From Oscillatoria nigro-viridis PCC 7112 (GTDB taxonomy: Bacteria > Cyanobacteriota > Cyanobacteriia > Cyanobacteriales > Microcoleaceae): DNA of 64,000 nt. This document shows positions 45,593 to 55,265 of this stretch, in pieces (positions within the stretch are counted from its first letter, which is position 1; each line of letters begins with the position of its first letter). The notes beneath the pieces are model-generated. The model saw nothing but the letters and a program-made list of their open reading frames with translations, had not been told where the DNA came from and ran no database searches. The DNA lies in NCBI RefSeq assembly GCF_000317475.1, contig NC_019729.1:5904501-5968500 (forward strand). The letters are read 5' to 3'. A program made the position numbers and the translations under genes.

Positions 45593-46456
45593 TTAAATGC
45601 TCTCTACTTCATTAGGTGCGGCCATTTCAATTTCTTCGCAACGCTGCAAAAGTGCTTCTATTTCCTGAGCTAAAAAAATTACTTCCGGCCACGAAGAACC
45701 GTTAATTAAATCTTGAGCGTGAGCTAATTTGTTTCTCAATGCTTCTGCTGACTTTAAAAAACGCTCCCCGTAGCGTTTGGATTTGAGCCCCAGCCGATCG
45801 ACTATTTCCGCAGAAGTGAGGATTAAATCTCGCTTGTCGCAGAATTGCAAATAATCGATTAAGTCAATTGCTTCATTTCGCGATCGCCCCAATTCCCACA
45901 GGTGTTTTGCTGCTAAGATGCGATCGCCCTTGAGCAATTTTTGCCAAGAATCTTGGGGAAAGTAAATCCGCACGATCCGCAATAAATTCATTTCCAGAAG
46001 CGTCACCAATCCAAACAGCAGCATCCGCACCGGTGCTTTTTGCAAATCGCCGCAGGTAACGATCCCGTCGATCCTGTTGCTTTCTAATACAAATAATCTC
46101 GGTTTTTCTCGCAGCAGCGGCAGCAATTCCATCAAAGGAGTCGAGGCGGCAATTAATTGTGAGGGGTGAAAAATTTGCTGGTAGTCGCTGCACTTGCCTG
46201 TCTTTAAGTGCGATCGTTCTACATAGCCGCAAACCGTGCCGTTTTCTTCAATCCCGAGCACGTCAAAATCGCGGGCCTCCATCCACGATCGCAATTTGGC
46301 TGCATCTTCGCAAGCTGGGACAGATTTCAGCGGTTCCGCGAGGTATTTAACTGTAATGCTGTCTTTGAATAAATCCCGCAAGTCGGCGGAACTAGATTTT
46401 AAATGTTTCATCTCGTGTCTGGTAATTTCATCGATCGTTGCCCGACAAAATAACAA
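45593..46456 (-). CDS. CBS-domain protein with helical C-terminal domain
   Basis: A 287-residue protein. The N-terminal half has a degenerate CBS pair (ITVKYLAEPLKSVPACEDA, then DFDVLGIEENGTVCGYVER and LFVLESNRIDGIVTCGDLQ). The C-terminal half is helical with SAEALRNKLAHAQDLI, like HEPN/Swt1 helical domains. Nucleotide sensing is plausible. The start could also be the internal ATG at about 46411 (MKHLKSSS). Confidence 0.7.
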   Translation of the reverse strand: MLFCRATIDEITRHEMKHLKSSSADLRDLFKDSITVKYLAEPLKSVPACEDAAKLRSWMEARDFDVLGIEENGTVCGYVERSHLKTGKCSDYQQIFHPSQLIAASTPLMELLPLLREKPRLFVLESNRIDGIVTCGDLQKAPVRMLLFGLVTLLEMNLLRIVRIYFPQDSWQKLLKGDRILAAKHLWELGRSRNEAIDLIDYLQFCDKRDLILTSAEIVDRLGLKSKRYGERFLKSAEALRNKLAHAQDLINGSSWPEVIFLAQEIEALLQRCEEIEMAAPNEVESI

Positions 46457-46610
46457 TTAATATTGTAACTGCCAATAAAGACGCCGTATTACTGTGGGAG
46501 AATCTCAGCTTTGTAAAAATGGTTTTTTAGGAGTGCGAACGTCGCCCTTGCACTCCTGTAAAATCAAAACTGAGATACTTCCTTACCGTGTCCCTACAGA
46601 TTTCATGATA

Positions 46611-47084
46611 TTACTTACTGGCTAATTCCGGGCAATAATGGTTGGCGGCAAGGGTGGTAATAATATCCGCATCGGCGAGAAAACTTTCTTTGACAGTTGG
46701 ATTTTCGATACTGGCAGCTTGCCCGATCGCTCTCAATTTAACTTCCGGCAGAGAAACCCCCGATTTTGCTTCCGCACATATTCTTTTAGCGGCCGCAATT
46801 TTTTGACCGGGGGCCCTTTGGATTGCTTGCAGTAAATTATCCGTTGCTTCGGGAGAGTAGCTTTTTGCTAAGCGTCTGTAGTCTTCGAGAAATTTCCCAT
46901 CGTTTCCTGTCAGCTTAATGTCGGATTCTTGAGGCGAACACAACAAATTTAAGTTAATTACTTCTCCCGCTGAATTGACAAGAAAACATCCTTCGCGTTC
47001 TTGGGCGATCGCGCTTTTATCGCTGGGAACCAATTGTATAATAACGGCGGACATAACAGCAGTTAAACGCCAGTAATTTAGCAC
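46611..47084 (-). CDS. Exported DUF732-like protein
   Basis: A 157-residue protein with a signal peptide (about residues 1-28, AVMSAVIIQLVPSDKSAIAQ). The end (SFLADADIITTLAANHYCPEL) resembles DUF732, with a conserved Cys-Pro near the C-terminus. Central Cys residues (CFLVN, LLCSP, RICAEA) may form disulfides. Function unknown. Confidence 0.65.
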   Translation of the reverse strand: MLNYWRLTAVMSAVIIQLVPSDKSAIAQEREGCFLVNSAGEVINLNLLCSPQESDIKLTGNDGKFLEDYRRLAKSYSPEATDNLLQAIQRAPGQKIAAAKRICAEAKSGVSLPEVKLRAIGQAASIENPTVKESFLADADIITTLAANHYCPELASK

Positions 47085-47189
47085 AGCACTTACCTTATCT
47101 AATTGGGATATTTAACAGAAGATTAACGCGGATGAATCCGGGTGTTGCGGGGTCAGATTACGTCCACTCAATTAACCAAAATAATTGTA

Positions 47190-47252
47190 GGGGCGGGTTT
47201 CACCAACAATTTGTAATTCTCACTAAAAATCTACATAAACCCGCCCCCACCA
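47190..47252. repeat. Dispersed GGGGCGGGTTT...AAACCCGCCCC repeat
   Basis: TGTAGGGGCGGGTTTCACC and TAAACCCGCCCCC flank about 35 bp of AT-rich DNA and form a hairpin. Relatives are at 59374-59430 and 61835-61900, and the GTAGGGGCGG half also appears in uvrC. A possible ATAATAT-type end follows at 47283-47292. Confidence 0.7.
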
Positions 47253-47292
47253 AGCTAAAACAATTATTACCGACCATTTAACCGACATAATA

Positions 47293-47913
47293 TCAGACGA
47301 GCATTTCGTTGTCTATGGAAGTTTTCATTAACAGCAAACATCCCCCTTCTGTGAGGGAGGAATGTATGGAACCGGGAACCGATCGAATGTAGTCGCCTTG
47401 ATGGCAAATTTCCCCTTCTACCATTAAGTCTCCTTCTAATACAAACACTTCCTCCGAGGCAGCGTGTCGGTGCAGGGGAAATGTTACTCCCGGTTCGAGT
47501 CGCATCAAGCAGGTAATTTCGCGCTTTTTTTTGTCAATATAAAGCTTGCCAAACGAAACTCCGGGAACTCCATAAGATTTCCATTTTACATCGTTCGATC
47601 GCACGATTAAAGATGGAACATTGTTCTCTGTTGGAGAGGTAACAATTGGCTTTAAATTGGCTGATGCTGCTGGGGTTGGCGGCAGTTCGGCTATGCGCTG
47701 GAACAGGCGGTTTTTGAGGTCGGGCGTGACGGGAACTGGGGGGGCTGTGTAGGCGATCGCGGCAATTGCGGCTTCAAAAGCTGCTAATTCACTTGTAAGT
47801 TCTGCGGACTCTTTCAATTTCTCTGCAAATGCGCCGCGTTCTGACTCGTCGAGGATATCGAGAGCTTGAAGGGCTGCAAGGATGATAGACTCTTCGTCTG
47901 GCATCATTTCCAT
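47293..47913 (-). CDS. ChrR-type cupin anti-sigma factor
   Basis: A 206-residue protein. An N-terminal helical anti-sigma domain (LDILDESERGAFAEKLKES) is followed by a cupin with LEPGVTFPLHRHAASEEVFVLEGDLMVEG (in part) as metal-binding core. ChrR-type factors hold an ECF sigma factor until a signal, singlet oxygen in Rhodobacter, is sensed. It lies immediately downstream of the sigma gene at 48058-48627 on the same strand. The cysteine/histidine zinc motif of classical ChrR is not obvious at the N-terminus. Confidence 0.85.
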   Translation of the reverse strand: MEMMPDEESIILAALQALDILDESERGAFAEKLKESAELTSELAAFEAAIAAIAYTAPPVPVTPDLKNRLFQRIAELPPTPAASANLKPIVTSPTENNVPSLIVRSNDVKWKSYGVPGVSFGKLYIDKKKREITCLMRLEPGVTFPLHRHAASEEVFVLEGDLMVEGEICHQGDYIRSVPGSIHSSLTEGGCLLLMKTSIDNEMLV

Positions 47914-48057
47914 CTGTTTTCCGCCATTAATTGTAATTCAGCCTAACTTGATTTTAATTTTGAGATTGGTCTGCTGCCCTCGCACTCAAGATGGATGATT
48001 GGAGATGCCATAATTTTAGATTGATGTTAAAAAAAACTAATTTTGTTTTTTGACAAT

Positions 48058-48627
48058 CTAAAAAAATTGTTCGCTCAAAGCTTGACGCAATTTGGAAATA
48101 CCCAACCGAATTCTGGTTTTGATTGTACCTACCGGGATACCAGTTTTAGCTGATATCGCCGCGCAAGTCAAGCCTTGGTAGTAGGCGAGTTCGATCGCCT
48201 CTTGCTGTTCCTTTGGCAGTTTTTCTAAGGCTGCTTTGACTTGTTCGCTGCGTTCTTTAAACATTGCATCTTCCATCGGTTCTGCAACGCTAGAGATGGG
48301 TACCTTCGCATCTTCCAGACAAGCTTCAGCAGCCCGGACTGTTCGCTGCATCGCTCGAAGCCGATCGAGGGAACGACTGCGGGTAAGCATGAACAACCAA
48401 GTATCTGCTCGACTGCGAGAAGGATCGTAAGTTGCTGCTTTTTGCCAAATTTGGGAAAAAACATCGATTACCACTTCTTCAGCTTCTTCTACCGAACCCA
48501 GGATTTTGTAAGCGAGAGCGTAACTTGGGCGACCGTAGCGATCGTAAAGTTTAGCTAATGCCGTTTGGTCTTTCCGGGCAATCTGCACTAAAAGCAGCGA
48601 TTCATCGCCTGACTTCTGGCCTGTCAT
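48058..48627 (-). CDS. ECF-type RNA polymerase sigma factor
   Basis: A 189-residue sigma factor. Region 2 is ALAKLYDRYGRPSYALAYKI with VVIDVFSQIWQKA and WLFMLTRSRSLDRLR; region 4 is LPKEQQEAIELAYYQGLTC with IPVGTIKTRIRLGISKLR. I start at the ATG at 48625-48627 (MTGQKSGDE); the longer frame to 48807 adds 60 non-conserved residues. It is followed by a ChrR-type cupin, so it likely belongs to an RpoE-ChrR-type pair. The targets may include the nearby DUF4331 locus, which is inference. Confidence 0.92.
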   Translation of the reverse strand: MTGQKSGDESLLLVQIARKDQTALAKLYDRYGRPSYALAYKILGSVEEAEEVVIDVFSQIWQKAATYDPSRSRADTWLFMLTRSRSLDRLRAMQRTVRAAEACLEDAKVPISSVAEPMEDAMFKERSEQVKAALEKLPKEQQEAIELAYYQGLTCAAISAKTGIPVGTIKTRIRLGISKLRQALSEQFF

Positions 48628-49247
48628 TTCAGTGTACCCAAAATTTTTGTTTTGACGGCACAGATCCAAAATTAAAAATTCGGCGTATATCACTACAGAA
48701 CATAATTGTAAGTTTGAAGTTGGGGTACAAACTGGAGTAGGCCTTTTCAGGCTAATTTTGTCGTGCTTTGAATGGTAAAAATTCCAAGTCATCTGGAATT
48801 TTAGCACCTAATTAGTGATTTTCTGGAGACTTAGCAATCCGCTTTATGCAGAACGAAGAAATGCCCGGAGCCTGAACACTCAAAACAGCCCCATTAACTC
48901 GTCATAAGCTCTGTTCGATCGCTCCCAAGAAGAGCCTGGGAACCCATATAAGCGATGCTCTGGCTCCATTGGATCGAGGGAAGCCGTGTCTCCGAGCAGG
49001 CATTCCCAAGCATAGTCCGGGAACGAGTAAATCCTTAATTACCCACTTTTTTACATAAATTAGTCTGGCAGCACAGATCCAAAATTGCCAAACCTTCGTA
49101 TACCACCAATAGGAGAAGGCTCAGCAACAGCGCAAAAGCGCGACAGGTTGACAGATTTCAACCTGTTGCTACAAAAGTAAAACCCGCGAGTGCGGGTTAT
49201 TTACCATTGATTTGTGCAAAAATTTCATTGAAATAAAGGTGCTAACT
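48628..49247. other. Gene-free divergent control region
   Basis: About 620 bp between the sigma gene and the DUF4331 gene. Two hairpins lie near 49143-49200: AGGTTGA/TCAACCT and AACCCGC/GCGGGTT. Promoters for both directions must lie here; I cannot identify an ECF-type promoter with confidence. Confidence 0.5.
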
Positions 49248-50462
49248 GTGAAGCTCACAAAAAAAATTCGCCGAACCATACTAGCTATTGAAGTAGCTCT
49301 AATTGCTCTATTAACTCCAGGGATAATTGTCGCTTCCGACCACGACGACGGCGAAGTAGATATCAAAGGTCGCGCTGTAAATTTAACTGACCTGTACGTA
49401 TATCGCGAAAAAGACCAAAACTCCGGTGCTGCGGACGGGGATTTAGTATTTACCATGAATTCAAATCCCAGGTCTGTCGCCCGTTATCAATATTATTTCA
49501 GCACTACAGCCCTCTACCAATTTCACATCACCCAGGTAGGTGACGTGAATTCTACACCTACTGGACGCTCGGATATTATCTTGCGGTTTGCCTTCAGTCC
49601 GCCTAACAATCAAGGTATGCAAGCGGTAGCTGTAACTGTTGTTCGCGGTGGCTCGGAGACAACTACTAAGACTACAGTTAACGGCGGGCTAATTGCCACA
49701 ACTCCGCTGAATTCTAATGCTGTTTTGAATACAGTACCTGTGGGCGGTTCTAACTTGACTGTATTTGCCGGTTTGCGGGAAGACCCGTTTTTCTTTGATG
49801 TGGAACAATTTTTCCGAGTTCGGGCTGGAGCTTTGGGAACGGGACCGAAAGTAGGTTTCAAACAAGCGAACCAAGCGATCGACTTTACTAAAGGTTACAA
49901 CGTCAATACAATTGCTGTCCGCGTTCCCAAAGCGTTTTTGCAAGCAGGAACTGGGGCGAATGTTTTTGATGTTTGGTCAACAGTTTCGATTCGCGATGGA
50001 GCTGGCGGTTTCAAACAATTCGAGCGTTTGGCGAGACCTGCAATTAATGAGGGTTTGATAGTTACTCCCGCTTATCTGGAAGCATTCAATAATATTCCTC
50101 CGAGATCGGATTTGAGCGCTGCTGCTGCTCCCGTGCGGCAGGAAGCTGTTGCTACTCTGAATGCTGTGGATCTTTTGGACGGTCGGGATAATGTCGATCC
50201 AAATGCGATCGCCGGAGCTTTCTTACCCGATGTCATGCGGATCGATACCACAAAAACCAGCGGCTACGCTAGCGCTACAAATTCTCAAGGAAGTTTGATC
50301 GGAGGTCGTATGCTGATGGACGACGTTATTGATATCACTCTGGGAGCTTTGGTGGGCTCTCCGGTTGGCGATAACGTTTCATATAACGGAACTCCGGGAA
50401 ATCCGGCTCAGGGACACAAACCTTTAGAACCGAATTTTCCTTATTTGGCTTTGCCTAATTAG
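49248..50462 (+). CDS. DUF4331 family exported protein
   Basis: A 404-residue protein with a signal peptide (TILAIEVALIALLTPGIIVAS) before SDHDDGEVDIKGRAVNLTDLY, the DUF4331 opening. The rest is beta-rich. The GTG at 49248 has AAGGT seven bases upstream and gives a normal signal peptide. Family members are often found with ECF sigma/anti-sigma genes. The three genes 49248-53780 read in one direction and probably form one locus. Confidence 0.86.
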   Translation: MKLTKKIRRTILAIEVALIALLTPGIIVASDHDDGEVDIKGRAVNLTDLYVYREKDQNSGAADGDLVFTMNSNPRSVARYQYYFSTTALYQFHITQVGDVNSTPTGRSDIILRFAFSPPNNQGMQAVAVTVVRGGSETTTKTTVNGGLIATTPLNSNAVLNTVPVGGSNLTVFAGLREDPFFFDVEQFFRVRAGALGTGPKVGFKQANQAIDFTKGYNVNTIAVRVPKAFLQAGTGANVFDVWSTVSIRDGAGGFKQFERLARPAINEGLIVTPAYLEAFNNIPPRSDLSAAAAPVRQEAVATLNAVDLLDGRDNVDPNAIAGAFLPDVMRIDTTKTSGYASATNSQGSLIGGRMLMDDVIDITLGALVGSPVGDNVSYNGTPGNPAQGHKPLEPNFPYLALPN

Positions 50463-50527
50463 TCATTAGTCATTAGTCATTAGTCATTATTCATTAGTCA
50501 TTAGTCATTAGTCATTAGTCATTAGTT
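50463..50527. repeat. Heptamer repeat (AGTCATT type)
   Basis: About nine copies of AGTCATT directly after the DUF4331 stop. Confidence 0.8.
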
Positions 50528-50609
50528 ATTGATTCTTGGCTAATGACTGATAGGAAATGCTTTTTTTAACCGCAGATGAAGGCGGATTAACGCAGATGAA
50601 CGCGGATGT

Positions 50610-52016
50610 ATGAAAACAAAAATAGGACAAGGAATAAAATCGGATATCTTCGGGTGGGGGCTGCTGATAGTGGTTCCTTTAGTTGGGATAATAGTAGTAA
50701 ATTTATCTCCTAATTTGCGTTTGATTTCCGATAAATTTTCTAACAAAAGTCCAGAAAATCTCGATAGTAATTACCGCTATCATTTTTCGGAAAGTTTGAG
50801 AAATAATCCCAATCAAAAGGAAGCTATTCAGCAAGAGATTGCTTTTTACCAGCAGCGATTGGCTGTTGATTCCCGCAGCGGTTTGAACCGGGCCGCGCTG
50901 GCGGGATCTTATTTGAAAATGGCTCGCGCTACTGGGGAGGGAGGTTGGTTTTTATTGGCAGAACAGGCGGCTCAAAGGTCGATCGCCGATTTGCCTTTTG
51001 ACAACAAAGGTGCGCTGTTAGTTTTAGCTCGAATTGCTGAGGCGAGACACGATTTTGCTACTGCTTTGCGCTTGGCTAAACAGGTGGGTTCTGATAATGA
51101 AGATGCGATCGCCCTGGAAGTTACTTCTCACTTAGCGATGGGTAAAGTGAGCGAGGCAAATGCAGCCGCAGAAGCCTTAGTTAACCGGATTCCCAACTTG
51201 GGTTCTCTCACTTTGAGAGCTTTAGTGAGAGAGTCTCAGGGCCGAGATGCTGAGGTTTTGCAGGATTACCGCCAAGCAATGGCGGCGGAGGAACCGGGAG
51301 AGGTTGGGGGTTCGGCGCGGGCCCGATCGCTCTTGGGTCGATTTTACGCGCGTCGCGGGCAGTTTGTGCAGGCGAAAGCGCTGTTTTTGGAGGCGCTGCG
51401 GCTGGTGCCGCGATACCCGCTGGCGCTGATTTATTTGGCGGATTTGGAGACGCGGCAGGGCAATTATCGGGAGGCGGAAGGTTATTACAGCAAGATTTCT
51501 GCCTATTCTGGAGGGGCTGCGACGCTGTTCGATCGCACTGTAGATCGCGGTATGGCTAGGGTGAAAGAGTTGCAGGGAGATGCGATCGAATCCCGGCGAC
51601 TTCGCGACAAAGCAGAAGCCGGGCTGCGGCAGGAACAGGCTTTGGGATCTCGCGGTTTTGGGCACCGGCGCGATTTGGCGAGTTTGCTGCTGGAAAAAGG
51701 TCGATCGCAGGATGTCGCGGAAGCGCTGGCGTTAATGCAGGAGGAGGTGAAAATTCGGCGGGATGCTGCGGGGCTGGATACTTTGGCTTGGGCGCTTTCG
51801 GCCGCTGGGGAATGGCAAAAGGCCGATCGAGTCATGGCCGAAATACGGAAATCGGGGATTCGCGATGCGGGTATGTTTTACCGGGCTGGTGCGATCGCCC
51901 GGACTTTAGGTAAGGATGCTGAATCTCGCGCTTATTTTCAAAAGTCCAAGGAAATTGACCCGAATTTTGACGATCGATCTCGCCAAGCATTGGGTTTGGG
52001 AAGTTATGAATTTTGA
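50610..52016 (+). CDS. TPR-repeat protein
   Basis: A 468-residue protein with one N-terminal membrane anchor (GWGLLIVVPLVGIIVVNL) and then tandem TPR-like units (RAALAGSYLKMARATGEGGW, FYARRGQFVQAKALFLEALR, LIYLADLETRQGNYREAEGYY). Such proteins scaffold assemblies; here the neighbours are DUF4331 and the NicO-type transporter. The ATG at 50610 lacks a strong Shine-Dalgarno. Confidence 0.86.
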   Translation: MKTKIGQGIKSDIFGWGLLIVVPLVGIIVVNLSPNLRLISDKFSNKSPENLDSNYRYHFSESLRNNPNQKEAIQQEIAFYQQRLAVDSRSGLNRAALAGSYLKMARATGEGGWFLLAEQAAQRSIADLPFDNKGALLVLARIAEARHDFATALRLAKQVGSDNEDAIALEVTSHLAMGKVSEANAAAEALVNRIPNLGSLTLRALVRESQGRDAEVLQDYRQAMAAEEPGEVGGSARARSLLGRFYARRGQFVQAKALFLEALRLVPRYPLALIYLADLETRQGNYREAEGYYSKISAYSGGAATLFDRTVDRGMARVKELQGDAIESRRLRDKAEAGLRQEQALGSRGFGHRRDLASLLLEKGRSQDVAEALALMQEEVKIRRDAAGLDTLAWALSAAGEWQKADRVMAEIRKSGIRDAGMFYRAGAIARTLGKDAESRAYFQKSKEIDPNFDDRSRQALGLGSYEF

Positions 52017-52062
52017 GATTAGCTAATAGCAGCCATTCGGCCAAGTTCGCCATTCCGTCAAT

Positions 52063-52199
52063 CCGCCAGGGGTTGAAACCCCTGGCTAAAAGCTTAAGTC
52101 CTCTTGCATAGGACTAAAAGATTTCACTAAAAAGTAGAAAATCTTTTAGTCGGTTTCAACCGACTTTCGCTATGAGACGGGGATTTCAATCCCCGGCGG
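52063..52199. repeat. Dispersed palindromic repeat (GGGGTTGAAACCCC family), copy 1
   Basis: Ends CCGCCAGGGGTTGAAACCCC and its complement-like GGGGATTTCAATCCCCGGCGG, with internal AGTCCTC and TTTCAACCGACTTTCGC segments. Copy 2 is at 63181-63350. No reading frame is present. It is MITE-like but I see no target duplication. Confidence 0.75.
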
Positions 52200-52277
52200 G
52201 CTTGCGGGTAAGCGCGCCGTAAAAATCACAACAAAAACAAATAATTCATCCGAAAATCACTAAAAAAATAGGTATTT

Positions 52278-53780
52278 ATGCAGTACAAAATGAACCGATT
52301 TTTTAAATTATTTCTCCTATTCTTCCTGACAATTTCCTTGTTACTAACAACCTCAACCCGACCAGTTTACTCGCACTGGTCAGACTTATCCGTAGCAGAA
52401 ATAGTAGTCAACGATTTGCAAACCGAAATAACATTAACTTTCCCAACCGGCTTAACAAACTTCGCCGACGACAATCGAGACAGCCAGCTACAATCTGCTG
52501 AAATTCGCAGCCACCAAACACAGCTAGAAAAGTTTTTCAGCCAACAAATTCGCATTACCAACAGCAGTAACATTCAAGGCTCCCTAGCAGTAAAACCGCT
52601 AGAAATAGCAGCTAAAACCGCCAGCTTAATCCAGCAGCCGAATACCCACAGCACCTTAATTTTAGACTACACCTGGCCCGCACCTTCTCAAAATACAACC
52701 CCCGGTTTACCTGACTCAATTTCCATCTCCAAATCAGAGAAATTGCGGATTAATTACAATCTGTTTTTGCCTGGAGTGGTGACAGCTAGCTGTCAAGCTA
52801 CGATCGTGCAAGCGGGTGCTGTAAAAAGCTTTGTATTTACGCCGCAAAACCGCGAGTTTTTGTTAGCCGGAAATGAATCAATCTGGGATTCAGGTTGGAG
52901 TTTGCTGCTAGCAGTAGCGGGAGCATTTGTTTGGGGATGCGTGCACGCGATGTCGCCCGGACACGGCAAAACCATAGTCGGCGCTTATTTAGTTGGTTCG
53001 CGGGCTACTCCGATACACGCTTTATTTCTAGCAGCGACGACTACAATTACTCACACTGCCGGCGTGTTTGCGGTGGGCGGAATTACTTTGTTTGCTTCTA
53101 ACTTAATCAACCCAGAAAAATTAGATCCTTGGCTGAGTTTAATCTCAGGTTTATTAGTAGCTTTCATCGGGCTTAACTTACTATTACAAAAAATCAAAAC
53201 TAGGTTGGTAGTGAGGACGGAAGTTATCAAAAAAATCAAAAGTAAAGTTTTTAATAAAAACTGGTTTCTCAGGAATAAAGTCGTTACTGCGGAATGTGAA
53301 GAACCAGTAAATCTTTTGAGTAGAGGAACTTGGGAGCGAGAATTTAAGCCTGTAAAACCCGATATATCTCACCACTACCACCATCACGGAGACGGCCGGA
53401 TTCATTCGCATTTGCCTCCCGGTGCTGACGGTTCTGCTATTACTTGGAAAAGCTTATTAGCGTTGGGAATTTCCGGCGGTTTGTTGCCTTGTCCTTCCGC
53501 TTTGGTGATGCTGTTGAGTGCGTCGGCTTTGGGCAATGTTGGTTTGGGAATGACGTTAGTGGTAGCGTTTAGTTTGGGATTGGCTTTGGTGCTGAGTGCG
53601 ATCGGGTTAATCTTAGTTTATGCCAAACGGAATTTTGATAAACTGCCCAAACAGATAACAGCAGTCAAATTTCTGCCTGCGATTAGTGCGATGTTTGTCA
53701 TGTTTTTGGGGTTGGGAATTACCGGACAGGCGATGTTGAAAATATTGGCTGCAAATCAATGGGTAATTGGCAATGGATAA
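52278..53780 (+). CDS. NicO/RcnA-type metal transporter with His-rich loop
   Basis: A 500-residue membrane protein. A signal-like N-terminus and periplasmic domain (about residues 1-190) precede the transporter core with CVHAMSPGHGKTIVGAYL, ATTTITHTAGVFAVGG and GISGGLLPCPSALVMLLSA. A loop with HHYHHHGDGRIHSH can bind metal. The HxxxPGHGK and THT motifs are those of NicO family nickel/cobalt exporters. The direction of transport and the metal are not fixed by sequence. Confidence 0.87.
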   Translation: MQYKMNRFFKLFLLFFLTISLLLTTSTRPVYSHWSDLSVAEIVVNDLQTEITLTFPTGLTNFADDNRDSQLQSAEIRSHQTQLEKFFSQQIRITNSSNIQGSLAVKPLEIAAKTASLIQQPNTHSTLILDYTWPAPSQNTTPGLPDSISISKSEKLRINYNLFLPGVVTASCQATIVQAGAVKSFVFTPQNREFLLAGNESIWDSGWSLLLAVAGAFVWGCVHAMSPGHGKTIVGAYLVGSRATPIHALFLAATTTITHTAGVFAVGGITLFASNLINPEKLDPWLSLISGLLVAFIGLNLLLQKIKTRLVVRTEVIKKIKSKVFNKNWFLRNKVVTAECEEPVNLLSRGTWEREFKPVKPDISHHYHHHGDGRIHSHLPPGADGSAITWKSLLALGISGGLLPCPSALVMLLSASALGNVGLGMTLVVAFSLGLALVLSAIGLILVYAKRNFDKLPKQITAVKFLPAISAMFVMFLGLGITGQAMLKILAANQWVIGNG

Positions 53781-53835
53781 GCATTAAATTAGGACTCTCC
53801 CTCCTAACTACAAACTTACGAATAAGTCGTATTTT

Positions 53836-53868
53836 AGATACCCGATTTCTTGAAGAAGCCGGGTATCT
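53836..53868. repeat. 33-bp palindrome (same family as 1029-1061)
   Basis: AGATACCCGATTTCTT and AAGAAGCCGGGTATCT around one base, 14 of 16 paired, then TCTGGGTATT as in the first copy. It lies between convergent genes and could terminate both. Confidence 0.7.
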
Positions 53869-53900
53869 GGGTATTCTGTTTTTTAGCTGTTGCTCACTTA

Positions 53901-54338
53901 TCAAGCCGCACTATGTTTATTGATAATTTCAGCTAAATCCGGTACTCCGTTTTCCACGTAAGTCTTAGCTGAGGGGCGGAGTTTGGCATAGGCGCCTTTA
54001 ACCATCGCTCTTGTGCTTTTCTCGACCCTTTTGTCACTTATCTGGAGCAATTCGTCTGCTACTTCACCTTTTCTTTGGGCTAGATATTCTACTGGGTTGC
54101 CATTGTTTTTCGCTTCAGTCCACATCGGATCGAGTGCGATCGAGATTTCTGGCAGAAGTTGATCGACGACTTGGGCGCAATAGTCCGCCCGTATCCCCTT
54201 GACAGTAGAGTAGGCAGCTTTAAGAGCCAGACCACCCAATCCGGACGCTGCTGCAACTTGTTGGTCTATCAACTTTACACAGTCATCAACAAAATTGTCT
54301 CTGTGGTTTTCATTCAAGAGAATATCGCTAAGTCCCAT
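53901..54338 (-). CDS. DUF6918 family protein
   Basis: A 145-residue helical protein (MGLSDILLNENHRDNFVDD, then GLGGLALKAAYSTVKGI and VVDQLLPEISIALDPMW), recognisable as DUF6918. The ATG at 54336-54338 has AAGGA upstream; an extended frame to 54365 adds nine non-conserved residues. Function unknown. Confidence 0.75.
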   Translation of the reverse strand: MGLSDILLNENHRDNFVDDCVKLIDQQVAAASGLGGLALKAAYSTVKGIRADYCAQVVDQLLPEISIALDPMWTEAKNNGNPVEYLAQRKGEVADELLQISDKRVEKSTRAMVKGAYAKLRPSAKTYVENGVPDLAEIINKHSAA

Positions 54339-54539
54339 TTTCACTTTCCTTGATTTAATAGTCAATGTGCTTATTAGCTTTAAGCTTAATCTGACATCAT
54401 ATATCTATTTTGAGCCTTTACTCAAGGTTTCCCAAGATTTTTAAAGTTTGAATGTCTCTATGAGACAACCTAATGTTGAGATTTGTCTAGTATGTTATGG
54501 AAATTAATGTTCTATCTGCTACTAATTATTAGCCTGCGG

Positions 54540-54603
54540 TTTGTAGTAAGGGCTTTAGTCCTTATTAGGTGATATTAATGAGGACTAAAGCCCTGACTAC
54601 AAA
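54540..54603. repeat. Palindromic dispersed repeat (TTTGTAGTAAGGGC copy)
   Basis: TTTGTAGTAAGGGCTTTAG pairs with CTAAAGCCCTGACTACAAA. It is the relative of 31356-31414. Confidence 0.7.
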
Positions 54604-54711
54604 CTGATGAGTTGTGAACAGTCACATAACAAAGAGAACAGCTCGAAAAAAATATTAGAAAGGCTCTGCCTAAGTCCGATCGCGCTTGCACGTATGATCT
54701 GGCACCTATCA

Positions 54712-54894
54712 TTAGGATTGGACATTCGGCGTGATGCCTGCAGGTACTGCAACGAGGGGAAGTTTCACGGTTTGAGCCGGACGATCGGTCGATCGCAATA
54801 CCAAATTTTTCGGTAATTTCGCGGAAGTGCTTAGTCCGGGAAATATTTGAAGCGATAAGGTTAAGCCGGCCGCTAATAATAGTTTTTCTAACAT
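54712..54894 (-). CDS. Possible small secreted peptide
   Basis: A 60-residue frame with a convincing signal peptide ([19 protein letters not shown] with a likely cut after STSA) and a Pro-rich mature end. GGAG lies about nine bases before the ATG. No family is known and codon evidence is thin, so it is tentative. Around it, 54366-54711 and 54895-55265 hold the repeat at 54540-54603, a G-rich tract (about 55015-55080) and the upstream region of ycf66. Confidence 0.35.
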   Translation of the reverse strand: MLEKLLLAAGLTLSLQIFPGLSTSAKLPKNLVLRSTDRPAQTVKLPLVAVPAGITPNVQS

Positions 54895-55265
54895 GGCATT
54901 GTCTCCGATACATATGCCCTAGGGCATAATTCCTCTTACACCTACAACATATAAACATCCTCAGTCGCTTGGTGCGATCGCACTGGCATAGTTAAGTGAC
55001 ATATATCACCACCGAGCAGGGGGTGATAGGGATAGGGGGTGTGGGGATAGAGGGTGATGAGCATCAGGGAAGTGGGGGAGAGCGGGAAATCTTTCCTCGC
55101 ACTTTTACCGTCAACATCTGTTGAACGTGTTAAATCCCTTACACTGGTTCATTGCCAAACTTTCCTACAAATCAAGAATTGTCCTAGAGAAAGAAGCCGT
55201 TGAGTCTCTCTCAAAGGTAGAATTAGCGCGTAGAAGTTATTTGACACAGCGGAGGTACCGACAAG

